This document shows positions 1 through 8,109 of a stretch of DNA of 64,000 bases, in pieces (position 1 is the first letter of the stretch; every line of letters starts with the position of its first letter). A model generated the notes under the pieces. The model was not told the DNA's origin. It made no database searches and saw nothing but the letters and a program-made list of their open reading frames with translations. The translations under genes and the position numbers were made by a program. Source of the DNA: Deltaproteobacteria bacterium (GTDB lineage: Bacteria; Desulfobacterota; GWC2-55-46); the NCBI GenBank assembly GCA_016219015.1, contig JACRCL010000026.1, positions 21,318 to 85,317 on the forward strand, read 5' to 3'.

Positions 1-1224
1 CAGCTCGCCGGTGTGCCCTACCATGTCCCCGTTCGCGAAGTTCATGAGCATGAAGGAGTATCTGTCCTCTTTTAATTTCTCGACTGCGGCCCCTGCTATC
101 TCAAAGGCCCTCATCTCCGGCTTCTTGTCGTACGTGGCCACGTCCTTGACCGACGGTATGAGGAGCCTCTCCTCGCCGGGCAGCGGGGCCTCTTTCCCGC
201 CGTTGAAAAAAAACGTCACGTGCGCGTACTTCTCGGTTTCGCTCACCCTGAACTGCCTTATCCCGTTTACGCTCAGCACCGTGCCGAGCAAGTTCTTAAG
301 CTCTTGCGGCTTGAATATCACGGGCAGGTTTAGCTTCTGGTCGTACTCGGTCATGCAGACCAACCGCACCAGCCTTGGGCGCGCGGCCCTTTCAAAACCG
401 GTGAAGTCATCCTTCACGAAGGCGCCCGTTATCTCCCGCGCCCTGTCAGCCCTGAAGTTGAAGAATATGACCGCGTCGTTGTCGGAGATTAACGGGGCCG
501 GTTTACCCGGATTTTTTATGACCGTCGGCTGGACGAACTCGTCGGTCTCGCCCCTTGCGTACGCGTCTTTTATCGCCTGGACAGGGTCTTTCGCTTCTAT
601 CCCAACGCCTTTCGTCATGGCGTCGTAAGCCCTCTTGACCCTATCCCACCTGTTGTCCCGGTCCATTGCGTAGTAACGGCCCGATACGGTAGCCACCTCG
701 CCAAGACCGATCCCGGAAATGTATTTTACGAGATATTCCATGTAGCCGGCACCGCTTGACGGAGGGGTGTCCCTGCCGTCGAGGAAGGCGTGGATGTATA
801 CCTTCTTGAGCCCCTTTGCCTTTGCCGCGTCGAGGAGCGCGAAGAGGTGCGTTATGTGGCTGTGCACACCGCCGTCGGATAGAAGGCCCATCAGGTGGAG
901 CGCCGAGCCCTTGTCCCCCAGGTACGCGAACAGCTCGTCGAGCATAGGGTTTTTGAGGAACTCGCCATCCTTTACGGCTTTTGTGATCCTCGTAAGCTCC
1001 TGGTAAATGACCCTGCCCGCGCCCATGGTCAGGTGGCCGACCTCGGAGTTGCCCATCTGCCCCTCGGGAAGCCCGACCGACAGGCCGGAGGTGTCTATGG
1101 CCGCCGAGGGGTACTCCCTTGAAAGCCTCGACAGGTTCGGCGTGGAGGCAAGCGCGGTCGCGTTGCCGCCGTCGCCGGGGTTTATGCCCCAGCCGTCCAT
1201 TATTATCAGGCAGACGCGCTTAAT
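1..1224 (-). CDS. gpmI: 2,3-bisphosphoglycerate-independent phosphoglycerate mutase, C-terminus cut by the window edge
   Basis: Reverse-strand translation gives KRVCLIIMDGWGINPGDGGNATALASTPNLSRL...MGNSEVGHLTMGAGRVIYQE...GLLSDGGVHSHITHLFALL...YIHAFLDGRDTPP, characteristic of iPGM. Missing from the ORF track because it runs off the edge and has a non-ATG/GTG/TTG start. Confidence 0.95.
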   Translation of the reverse strand, partial: MKRVCLIIMDGWGINPGDGGNATALASTPNLSRLSREYPSAAIDTSGLSVGLPEGQMGNSEVGHLTMGAGRVIYQELTRITKAVKDGEFLKNPMLDELFAYLGDKGSALHLMGLLSDGGVHSHITHLFALLDAAKAKGLKKVYIHAFLDGRDTPPSSGAGYMEYLVKYISGIGLGEVATVSGRYYAMDRDNRWDRVKRAYDAMTKGVGIEAKDPVQAIKDAYARGETDEFVQPTVIKNPGKPAPLISDNDAVIFFNFRADRAREITGAFVKDDFTGFERAARPRLVRLVCMTEYDQKLNLPVIFKPQELKNLLGTVLSVNGIRQFRVSETEKYAHVTFFFNGGKEAPLPGEERLLIPSVKDVATYDKKPEMRAFEIAGAAVEKLKEDRYSFMLMNFANGDMVGHTGEL

Positions 1225-1273
1225 ATCGATCTCCGTTTATTTTATCTACAGTTTGCGGAATTAAAAATCTCTT

Positions 1274-1396
1274 AGGCTGTCCAAAAAGCTCCAGATGCGA
1301 GGCGGCAAGGAGCGAGGAATGAGACGTACTCTTCTCGTACGTCGCAATGACGAGCGACAAAGACAACAAAGCAGATGGACTTTTTGGGCAGCCTGC
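1274..1396. repeat. Intergenic inverted-repeat (MITE-like) element
   Basis: Terminal inverted repeats AGGCTGTCCAAAAAG...CTTTTTGGGCAGCCT around a non-coding core; adjoins the lapB stop codon. Confidence 0.75.
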
Positions 1397-2721
1397 TAAT
1401 TTTTCCCGGAACTTGAAAGAGAGCTGCTCATGGCGAGCGTATTCCACTCGCCGCATGACGGGCACCTGGCGGTCCAGGACCTGGAGTCGTGGCCGCAGTT
1501 GGAGCAGATAAAGGGCGGGTAGAACTCCCTGTCGAGGCCCAGAGCCTTCTGGAAGAGGTGGGCGGCCTTGTTGCCCTGCTTGCGCCGTAGATATGCCTCG
1601 CCGAGCAGTATCTGCGGGTAGAACGTGTCCTCCCCTTCGAGGTGGAGCCTCTCGAGCTCCTCTATGGCATTATCGACCATCTCGAGCCTCAGGTAAAGCC
1701 TCGACAGAAGGAGCCTCAGGTTAGTGTCGTTCGGGTGCGAGATTATCTCCCTTTTGTACCTCTCCAGTATCTCGTCGGGCGCGGACTCCTTTATGAAGGC
1801 GTCCTCTATCCTGAGCATCAACGGCTCGGAGTTAGGGTACCTGTAGTGCGCCTTGTCCCATACCTTTATGGCGTTGGAGACATTGCCCTGCCTGCAGAGT
1901 ATGTCGCCGAGGAGCATGTGCGCGGGCATGAAGGAGTCGTCGTTCTTCAATACGTCCTTTACCCTCGCCACGGCCTCGGAGAGGTTGCCCTCGCCGGCGT
2001 GCTGCGTGGCGGATTCGTAAAGCAGCCCCGTAAGGAGGCGCTTTTCCTTCCTCTTGAGCCCGTCGTCCCTCTCGCAGTCGGCAATGGATTTCTGCAGGCT
2101 CGCGGCCTCGGCCCACATGGATTTCCCGACCCTGTAGTCACGCAGCCTCTTGAGGGCGTATATGTTCTTAGGGTCGTGCTTGAGGACCTCTTCATAGGCC
2201 TTCGCGGCCCTGAACTCGTCGCCCGACTCGGCCGCGCACTTGGCCGTGGCTATAAGTATGCCGATGGAGTTCGGGTTATTGAGGAGCCCGGTCTCCAGCA
2301 CCTTCAACGCCTCCTTGGGCCTGTTCTCCCTTACATAGGTCTCGGACAGGCTTAAGGTCATGCCGGTATCGGCGGGCTTTGACATCAGGGCCTTTTCCAT
2401 CAGCTCCCTCGCCCCGGCGGTGTCGCCTTTGACGAGCAGCTCGGAGCCTTTCCTGAAGCTCTCCTCGGCCTGCGCCAGGAGCTTCCTTTCCCTCTTGGCC
2501 CTCATCTCCCTTATGGCCCTCTTCGCGTCCACAAGGAGCGAGTTGAATACCGCGAGCACCGCCCCGGCGAAGAAGCCGATGAACACGAGGAGGGTGACCG
2601 GCAGCTCGTAGGTGCGCTCTTTCGTGACCACGAAAGTAACGACCGTGGGGTTCTGGCTGTGGAGATAGAAGAACGCGCTCAGGATTATGATTACGACTAC
2701 GAGGAGGATTTTTGTGTACAT
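1396..2721 (-). CDS. LapA-LapB-like fusion: N-terminal LapA (DUF1049-type) membrane segment, TPR repeats, C-terminal rubredoxin-like CxxC..CxxC
   Basis: MYTKILLVVVIIILSAFFYLHSQNPTVVTFVV...PVTLLVFIGFFAGAVLA, then TPRs, then ICSNCGHDSRSWTARCPSCGEWNT. Confidence 0.85.
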   Translation of the reverse strand: MYTKILLVVVIIILSAFFYLHSQNPTVVTFVVTKERTYELPVTLLVFIGFFAGAVLAVFNSLLVDAKRAIREMRAKRERKLLAQAEESFRKGSELLVKGDTAGARELMEKALMSKPADTGMTLSLSETYVRENRPKEALKVLETGLLNNPNSIGILIATAKCAAESGDEFRAAKAYEEVLKHDPKNIYALKRLRDYRVGKSMWAEAASLQKSIADCERDDGLKRKEKRLLTGLLYESATQHAGEGNLSEAVARVKDVLKNDDSFMPAHMLLGDILCRQGNVSNAIKVWDKAHYRYPNSEPLMLRIEDAFIKESAPDEILERYKREIISHPNDTNLRLLLSRLYLRLEMVDNAIEELERLHLEGEDTFYPQILLGEAYLRRKQGNKAAHLFQKALGLDREFYPPFICSNCGHDSRSWTARCPSCGEWNTLAMSSSLSSSGKN

Positions 2722-2772
2722 GGTCTAAACCAGATTTTCCGGTTGTTTTTTTAGCAGGCTGCGAGCAGCCTG

Positions 2773-3249
2773 CTAATGTGAATACGGCTCTCCCCTTGAT
2801 ATAGTAAAAGCCCTGTATACCTGCTCGGAAAGGGTGACCCTCGCAAGGTCGTGGGGGAGCGTCATCTTAGACAACGACAGGAGCGCGTCCGCCCTTTTTA
2901 TCACGTCCTTATGGAGGCCGAAAGGCCCGCCTACCACGAAAGAGAGCCCCTTTTTACCGCTCGCGCCCTGGAGAAGGCTCTCGATGAAGCCCGCGAACCC
3001 GGCGGAGGTGAACTCCTTGCCGTTCTCGGAAAGCGCTATCATGAAATCCGAGCCCTTTACCTTTTTAAGTATCCTCTCCCCTTCCTTCTTTATCACATCC
3101 GCCCTGGGCATCTTCGCCGGGGAAGGCTCCTCTTTTATCTCTACGGCCTCTACGGGGGAGTACCTTTTTATTCTTTTGAGGTAGCCGCCGGCCGCGTCCC
3201 TCATGCAGGGGTCCTTTATTGCGCCGACGGAGATAAAGGTTATCTTCAA
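2773..3249 (-). CDS. rlmH: 23S rRNA (pseudouridine1915-N3)-methyltransferase
   Basis: MKITFISVGAIKDPCMRDAAGGYLKRIKRY...LSFVVGGPFGLHKDVIKRADALLSLSKMTLPHDLARVTLSEQVYRAF. Confidence 0.95.
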   Translation of the reverse strand: MKITFISVGAIKDPCMRDAAGGYLKRIKRYSPVEAVEIKEEPSPAKMPRADVIKKEGERILKKVKGSDFMIALSENGKEFTSAGFAGFIESLLQGASGKKGLSFVVGGPFGLHKDVIKRADALLSLSKMTLPHDLARVTLSEQVYRAFTISRGEPYSH

Positions 3250-3253
3250 TGAG

Positions 3254-3631
3254 TTAGGCTTTGGGTTTCTTCGGGGCGGGCTTTGCCCTGTCTTTCACCT
3301 CGGTGGCGGTTGCCTCGGCCCAGAGCCCCTCAAGGTTGTAGAAGACCCTTACGGGCTCGAGGAATATGTGCGCTACCACGTCGTTGTAATCCATAAGCGC
3401 CCAACGCCCCTCTGTCCTTCCTTCGGAGCCGAGGGCGCGCAGGCCCTGTTTTCTAAACCCTTCCTCTATCGCGTCCGCTATGGCCTGCACCTGCCTTTCG
3501 GAGTCCGCGCTGCAGATAAGGAGATAATCGGATACCGAGGAGAGTTTTTTGATGTTGAGGATTATTACCTTCTCGGCCTGCTTCTCAAGGGCAAAACGCG
3601 CTATCTCTAATGCCTTTTTCCGGGAGTCCAG
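3254..3631 (-). CDS. rsfS: Ribosomal silencing factor
   Basis: In-frame extension of ORF 3254..3490: ALEIARFALEKQAEKVIILNIKKLSSVSDYLLICSADSERQVQAIADAIEEGF...WALMDYNDVVAHIFLEPVRVFYNLEGLW. Probable CTG start at 3631 (SD AGGAG upstream). Confidence 0.88.
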   Translation of the reverse strand: MDSRKKALEIARFALEKQAEKVIILNIKKLSSVSDYLLICSADSERQVQAIADAIEEGFRKQGLRALGSEGRTEGRWALMDYNDVVAHIFLEPVRVFYNLEGLWAEATATEVKDRAKPAPKKPKA

Positions 3632-3667
3632 TTTTCGTATTCTCCTGTTGGTCTATTTTTTGCGCCG

Positions 3668-4306
3668 TTACCTGTAAAAGCCGCGCTTTTGGATGTACTC
3701 TATTACGCCGTCCGGCAGAAGGTATCTTGTGGAGCCGCCCTCCTTGACCCTCCTCCGTATCTCGGAAGAGGATATGTCCAGGAGGGTCGTGGACAGGTAA
3801 GTAAGAGAATTCCCGTAGGAATTCATGAACGAACCCGTACCGGAATCATACCAGAACTTTCTTGCCAATTCAACAGGAAGCGCCTCGCCCGGCTTTTTTA
3901 TCGGGTACCCCGGCCTCTCGACCACCACGAGGTCAGTTGATTTGAAAAGCTCCTCGTATTCGCACCAGGTCGTTATGGCGTTAAAGGAGTCGTTGCCGAG
4001 CACAAGGTGTATCCCCAGCCCCTTGTCCCTTTCCTTAAGCTCCCTTACGGTATCTATGGTATAAGATTGGCCGCCCCTTTTTATCTCGATGTCGGAGACC
4101 TCGAAATTCGGGTTGTCCCTGATGGCTATCTTGATCATCTCAAGGCGCGCCTCCGGGGAGATAGGCTCCTCTTCCTTCAAGGGGGTTATGAAGGTCGGGA
4201 TGAAAATGGCCTTGTCGAGCTTCAAGGCCTCCCTCACCTCTTCGGCTATCCTCAAGTGGCCGTAGTGTATGGGGTTGAATGTGCCGCCGAGAAGAGCTAC
4301 GCGCAT
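3668..4306 (-). CDS. nadD: Nicotinate-nucleotide adenylyltransferase
   Basis: LLGGTFNPIHYGHLRIAEEV...LDISSSEIRRRVKEGGSTRYLLPDGVIEYI. Confidence 0.95.
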   Translation of the reverse strand: MRVALLGGTFNPIHYGHLRIAEEVREALKLDKAIFIPTFITPLKEEEPISPEARLEMIKIAIRDNPNFEVSDIEIKRGGQSYTIDTVRELKERDKGLGIHLVLGNDSFNAITTWCEYEELFKSTDLVVVERPGYPIKKPGEALPVELARKFWYDSGTGSFMNSYGNSLTYLSTTLLDISSSEIRRRVKEGGSTRYLLPDGVIEYIQKRGFYR

Positions 4307-4448
4307 GAACGCCTTTCGGAAAAAATCTTTTTTATTCCGTGGATATGCTAACTGATTAGGGTTGGGGTGTCAATCGTTTTTGGGCCTTTTTTCAAGGTTC
4401 TCACCCGCTTCCTTGCTATTCCATGCCCTCGTATAGTAGAATTTCATC

Positions 4449-5759
4449 ATGGAGCTTTTTGAAAGGGATAAACCTGACCTGACGCCTTCCTCGCCGCTCG
4501 CGGGCAGACTGAGGCCAAAAACCATAGATGAGTTCGTGGGGCAGGAGCACCTCGTCGGCCCGGGCAAGTTCCTCGACCGGGTCATAAAAAAGGGCGAGCT
4601 GCCCTCCCTCATACTCTGGGGGCCTCCGGGCACCGGAAAGACGACCCTTGCCCGGATAATCGCCGAGGCCTCGAAGGCCGAGTTCGTGGAGTTCTCGGCC
4701 GTGCTCTCCGGGGTAAAGGAGATAAGGGAGGTCGTAAAGGCCGCCAAAGACAACCTGAAGCACGGGAAGAAGACCGTCCTTTTCGTGGACGAGATACACA
4801 GGTTCAACAAGGCCCAGCAGGACGCATTTCTCCATAGCGTTGAAGACGGTACCATCACTCTTATCGGCGCCACCACCGAGAACCCCTCCTTCGAGGTGAA
4901 CGCCCCGCTCCTTTCGCGTTGCAAGGTCCTCGTGCTCGAAGCGCTCTCAATGGAATCGATAAAAAAGATACTCGGCCGCGCCATCTCGGATAAACATCAC
5001 GGGCTCGGACAGTACGCCTCCAAAATAGACGAGGGCGTGCTCGACTTCATGGCAGACAGCTCCGAGGGCGACGCGAGGACGGCGCTGAACTGCGTCGAGA
5101 CCGCTTACATGATAACCGAGCCTGATTCAAAAGGCGTAAGGCATATCACGATGGATATCGCCGTGGAGGCGATGCAGAGAAAGGCCCTGCTTTACGACAA
5201 GTCCGGCGAGGAGCATTACAACGTCATCTCGGCCTTCATAAAATCGATGAGGGGGAGCGACCCTGACGCGGCGCTTTACTGGCTCGCCAGGATGATAGAG
5301 GCCGGGGAGGACCCGCTCTTCATAGCGCGCAGGATGGTCATATTCGCCTCGGAGGATGTCGGCAACGCCGACCCGAGGGCCGCAAGCGTAGCGATAGCCG
5401 TAAAAGACGCGGTGGATTTCATAGGCATGCCCGAGGGCTGGATACCCCTTGCCCAGGGGGTCACATACCTCGCCTCGGCCCCGAAGAGCAACGCCTCGTA
5501 CATGGCCTATCTGGAGGCGCTCGAGGATGTAAGGAGGGACGGGGCCCTGCCTGTGCCTTTGCACATAAGGAACGCGCCCACGGGCCTTATGAAAGGCCTC
5601 GGCTACGGGAAGGGCTACAAGTACCCGCACAGCTTCAAGGGCGCGGTCGTAGAGCAGCAATACCTGCCGGATAAGCTCAAGGGGAAAAGGTACTATAAGC
5701 CCTCTGACAGGGGGTATGAGAAGGAAATAGCAGAGAGGCTTAAAAAAACGCTCAAGTAG
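4449..5759 (+). CDS. rarA: Replication-associated recombination protein A (MgsA/RarA AAA ATPase)
   Basis: LRPKTIDEFVGQEHLVGPG...ILWGPPGTGKTTLARII...VLFVDEIHRFNKAQQDAFL...IGATTENPSFEVN. Confidence 0.95.
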   Translation: MELFERDKPDLTPSSPLAGRLRPKTIDEFVGQEHLVGPGKFLDRVIKKGELPSLILWGPPGTGKTTLARIIAEASKAEFVEFSAVLSGVKEIREVVKAAKDNLKHGKKTVLFVDEIHRFNKAQQDAFLHSVEDGTITLIGATTENPSFEVNAPLLSRCKVLVLEALSMESIKKILGRAISDKHHGLGQYASKIDEGVLDFMADSSEGDARTALNCVETAYMITEPDSKGVRHITMDIAVEAMQRKALLYDKSGEEHYNVISAFIKSMRGSDPDAALYWLARMIEAGEDPLFIARRMVIFASEDVGNADPRAASVAIAVKDAVDFIGMPEGWIPLAQGVTYLASAPKSNASYMAYLEALEDVRRDGALPVPLHIRNAPTGLMKGLGYGKGYKYPHSFKGAVVEQQYLPDKLKGKRYYKPSDRGYEKEIAERLKKTLK

Positions 5760-5925
5760 TTTCAGTTTCCGCCGAAATAAGAGAAAGGAGGGGTTTTACA
5801 AGGTAAAACGCCCGTTTTACCCGGCAAGGCCCATCAAGACCGCACCGACCATTTTTTCATCCCGCTGCCTTTCAGTACTTGTTTTTCCAATTCAAAATTC
5901 GTTCCAGAGCGCAAGAGGATATTAT

Positions 5926-6018
5926 CAGGTTGCGGAAAAAAGCAACCTGGATTGCCAAATTGCGAGATGCAATCTTAGCAATTTGAGAGACTTGCACGGA
6001 TTCATTACGGGCAAGTCT
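5926..6018. other. Three tandem stem-loops, each with an 8-bp stem closed by TTGC/GCAA
   Basis: CAGGTTGC-N8-GCAACCTG (5926-5949); CAAATTGC-N14-GCAATTTG (5956-5985); AGACTTGC-N15-GCAAGTCT (5988-6018). Confidence 0.8.
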
Positions 6019-6080
6019 TGGCTGAAAAGATCCGATTCTCCAATAATCGCCGTTTACGCGGCCCAAAAAAGGAGATGGGT

Positions 6081-6590
6081 ATGAAGAAATACGCGCTTAC
6101 CGCTTTAGGCCCTTACAGGCCGGGCAATATAGTCCTCCTTTCAAAGGTCCTCTACGAGAACAGGTGCGCGATAGGGGATTTGAACATGGGGGTGCTTGAG
6201 AACGTATTCGCGGTAAGCCTGGTCTTCCTTGCCCCTGAAGACAAAAATTATCTTAAGAATATCAAGGAATTCGGCAGGTCATCGGGGTTGAAGTTATCCC
6301 TGAAGGAGGTCACCGGGAAATTTCCCGCGTGCAAGCCCGCCAATTATATAGTGACCGTCGCCGGCCCCAACAGGGCGGGGCTCGTCTACAGGGTCGCGTC
6401 CGGTTTGATAAAGACCGGCATGGATATAGTCGAGCTTGAGACAAAGCGGATCGAAGGCGGGGAAAGGGAGCTTTACATAATGGTATTCGAGGTCTACTCT
6501 CCCGTGTCCATAGGCAAGGCCAGGGAAAGGCTCGTCTTGATCGGCAAAAAGGCCGGCGTAAAGATCGAAATAAGCCCTGTCGAGATTTAG
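6081..6590 (+). CDS. Tandem ACT-domain protein (GcvR-like)
   Basis: MKKYALTALGPYRPGNIVLLSKVLYENRCAIGDLNM...NYIVTVAGPNRAGLVYRVASGLIKTGMDIVELET. Start chosen from AAAGGAG upstream. Confidence 0.8.
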   Translation: MKKYALTALGPYRPGNIVLLSKVLYENRCAIGDLNMGVLENVFAVSLVFLAPEDKNYLKNIKEFGRSSGLKLSLKEVTGKFPACKPANYIVTVAGPNRAGLVYRVASGLIKTGMDIVELETKRIEGGERELYIMVFEVYSPVSIGKARERLVLIGKKAGVKIEISPVEI

Positions 6591-6617
6591 AGTGGCCGCT
6601 GAAAGACTATCTTAGCC

Positions 6618-6732
6618 TGTCATTCTGAACGTGTGAGCCGAAGCCCTGAGCGAAGTGAAGGGGAAGAATCTCGGAGCTAATGGAACCAACAAATACGGGA
6701 TTCTTCGTCGCCTTCGGCTCCTCAGAATGACA
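6618..6732. repeat. Palindromic intergenic repeat
   Basis: TGTCATTCTGA...GAGCCGAAG...AGAATC versus GATTCTTCGTCGCCTTCGGCTC...TCAGAATGACA; imperfect inverted repeat. Confidence 0.75.
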
Positions 6733-6787
6733 ACTTTGTGTACTTTTAAGCCCTTTTTGACTTGAGGGGTTTTTTATGATTAGATTT

Positions 6788-6930
6788 AGGATGCATCAAA
6801 AATTAGGAATTTTTTCTGAAGTCAAGGAAGGGCGGAAATAAAAAGCGCAGCATATATGTTAATATGTGAGCATGTTTATTTTCGGCCTGACGCAGAGGTC
6901 AGGAAAAAGAACAATTTTTAGAGGCAGCCT
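6788..6930. repeat. Dispersed MITE-like element, copy 1 (inverted relative to copy 2 at 16226)
   Basis: AGGATGCATCAAAAATTAGGAATTTTTTCTGAAGTCAAGGAAGGGCGGAAATAAAAAGC...GGCCTGACGCAGAGGTCAGGAAAAAGAACAATTTTTAGAGGCAGCCT; near-identical reverse complement at 16226-16357. Confidence 0.88.
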
Positions 6931-6945
6931 TTCCGCTCAGGAGGC

Positions 6946-7485
6946 ATGATGAGGAGATACGCGCTTACGGCCATAGGCCGCGACAGGCCCGGGATAGTGG
7001 CCGCGGTCACGAAGGCGCTCTACGAGCACGACTGCAATATCGAGGACTCGTCGATGACCATACTCGAAGACGAGTTCGCGATGATCCTCATCATGTCCAT
7101 GTCCGGGGCAGAAAGCCCGGACGCCCTCCTGAGGGAAATTAAAAAGACCGAAAAGGAGATGGGGCTCACCATCCACCTGAAGGAGATAGATAAAGAACCG
7201 GCTCCAAGGGGCGGGCAGAGCAATTACATAATAACGCTCCACGGGGGTGACAGGGCCGGGATAGTCTACAGGACGGCCTCGCTCCTCTCCAAGCTCGGCG
7301 TGAACATAACGGACCTCGAGACCACGGTCACCGGCGGGGCGGACAAGGTCTACATAATGGTGATAGAGGTCTTTGTGCCGGATTCCGTTGACGTGAAAGA
7401 GCTGGAAAAAGAGTTCAAATCCCTCGGAGAAACGCTCGGCGTGACCATAAAGATAAAGCCGCTTGAGTTCTACGAACCCCTCTAA
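6946..7485 (+). CDS. Tandem ACT-domain protein (GcvR-like), paralogue of the 6081 gene
   Basis: MMRRYALTAIGRDRPGIVAAVTKALYEHDCNIEDSSMTILEDEFAMILIM...NYIITLHGGDRAGIVYRTASLLSKLGVNITDLET. Confidence 0.85.
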   Translation: MMRRYALTAIGRDRPGIVAAVTKALYEHDCNIEDSSMTILEDEFAMILIMSMSGAESPDALLREIKKTEKEMGLTIHLKEIDKEPAPRGGQSNYIITLHGGDRAGIVYRTASLLSKLGVNITDLETTVTGGADKVYIMVIEVFVPDSVDVKELEKEFKSLGETLGVTIKIKPLEFYEPL

Positions 7486-7502
7486 AGAACACCTTTCCGA
7501 AA

Positions 7503-7988
7503 ATGCCGATCCTGGAAATCCTTAAGTACCCCGACCCGATGCTCAAAACGGTTTCAGAAAAGATTACTGAAATCGACGGCCCCCTCATATCTTTCGTCAA
7601 CGATTTGGTAGAGACGATGAAGGCGTCGCCGGGGGTCGGCCTTGCCGCCCCGCAGGCCGGAAGGCCGGTGAGGGTCATCGCCATCGACGTCACACCAAAA
7701 AACCCGGGCGCGGGCCTGATCGTGCTTATAAACCCGGAGATAGTCTCGGCGAGCGGCGGCAAGGTCGCCAGGGAGGGATGCCTCTCGGTGCCCGAATATA
7801 CCGCGAACATAAAAAGGGCCGCCGATGTAGTCGTAAAAGGCGTAAACATTGACGGCAAAGAGCTGGAGATAAGCTCAACCGGGCTCGAAGCGGTAGCCCT
7901 CCAGCACGAGATAGACCACCTCGACGGGATACTCTTTATTGACAGGATCGCCAACATGAAAAGGGACCTTTTCAAGAGGAGGACATAA
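7503..7988 (+). CDS. def: Peptide deformylase
   Basis: GVGLAAPQAG, EGCLSVPEY and LQHEIDHLDGILF motifs. Confidence 0.96.
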   Translation: MPILEILKYPDPMLKTVSEKITEIDGPLISFVNDLVETMKASPGVGLAAPQAGRPVRVIAIDVTPKNPGAGLIVLINPEIVSASGGKVAREGCLSVPEYTANIKRAADVVVKGVNIDGKELEISSTGLEAVALQHEIDHLDGILFIDRIANMKRDLFKRRT

Positions 7989-8047
7989 GAACGCGATAAA
8001 TGTCTTTATACTTCGTTGAACACGCACAGCGAGCGCTTCCCCGCTGC

Positions 8048-8079
8048 TTGTCAACCCTATTACTGCATTTTGTTGACAA
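8048..8079. promoter_or_regulatory. BirA-type biotin operator overlapping a sigma70-like -35 element
   Basis: TTGTCAACC-N14-TGTTGACAA; TTGACA at 8073-8078 and TATTAA at 8097-8102; bioB ATG at 8110. Confidence 0.85.
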
Positions 8080-8109
8080 TCAACTTGCTTCCATGTTATT
8101 AAAACCCTT

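Noticed and set aside
5872-6066. 64-aa minus-strand ORF in the leader of the first ACT gene
   Set aside because: Covers the triple-hairpin region; no homology or SD support.
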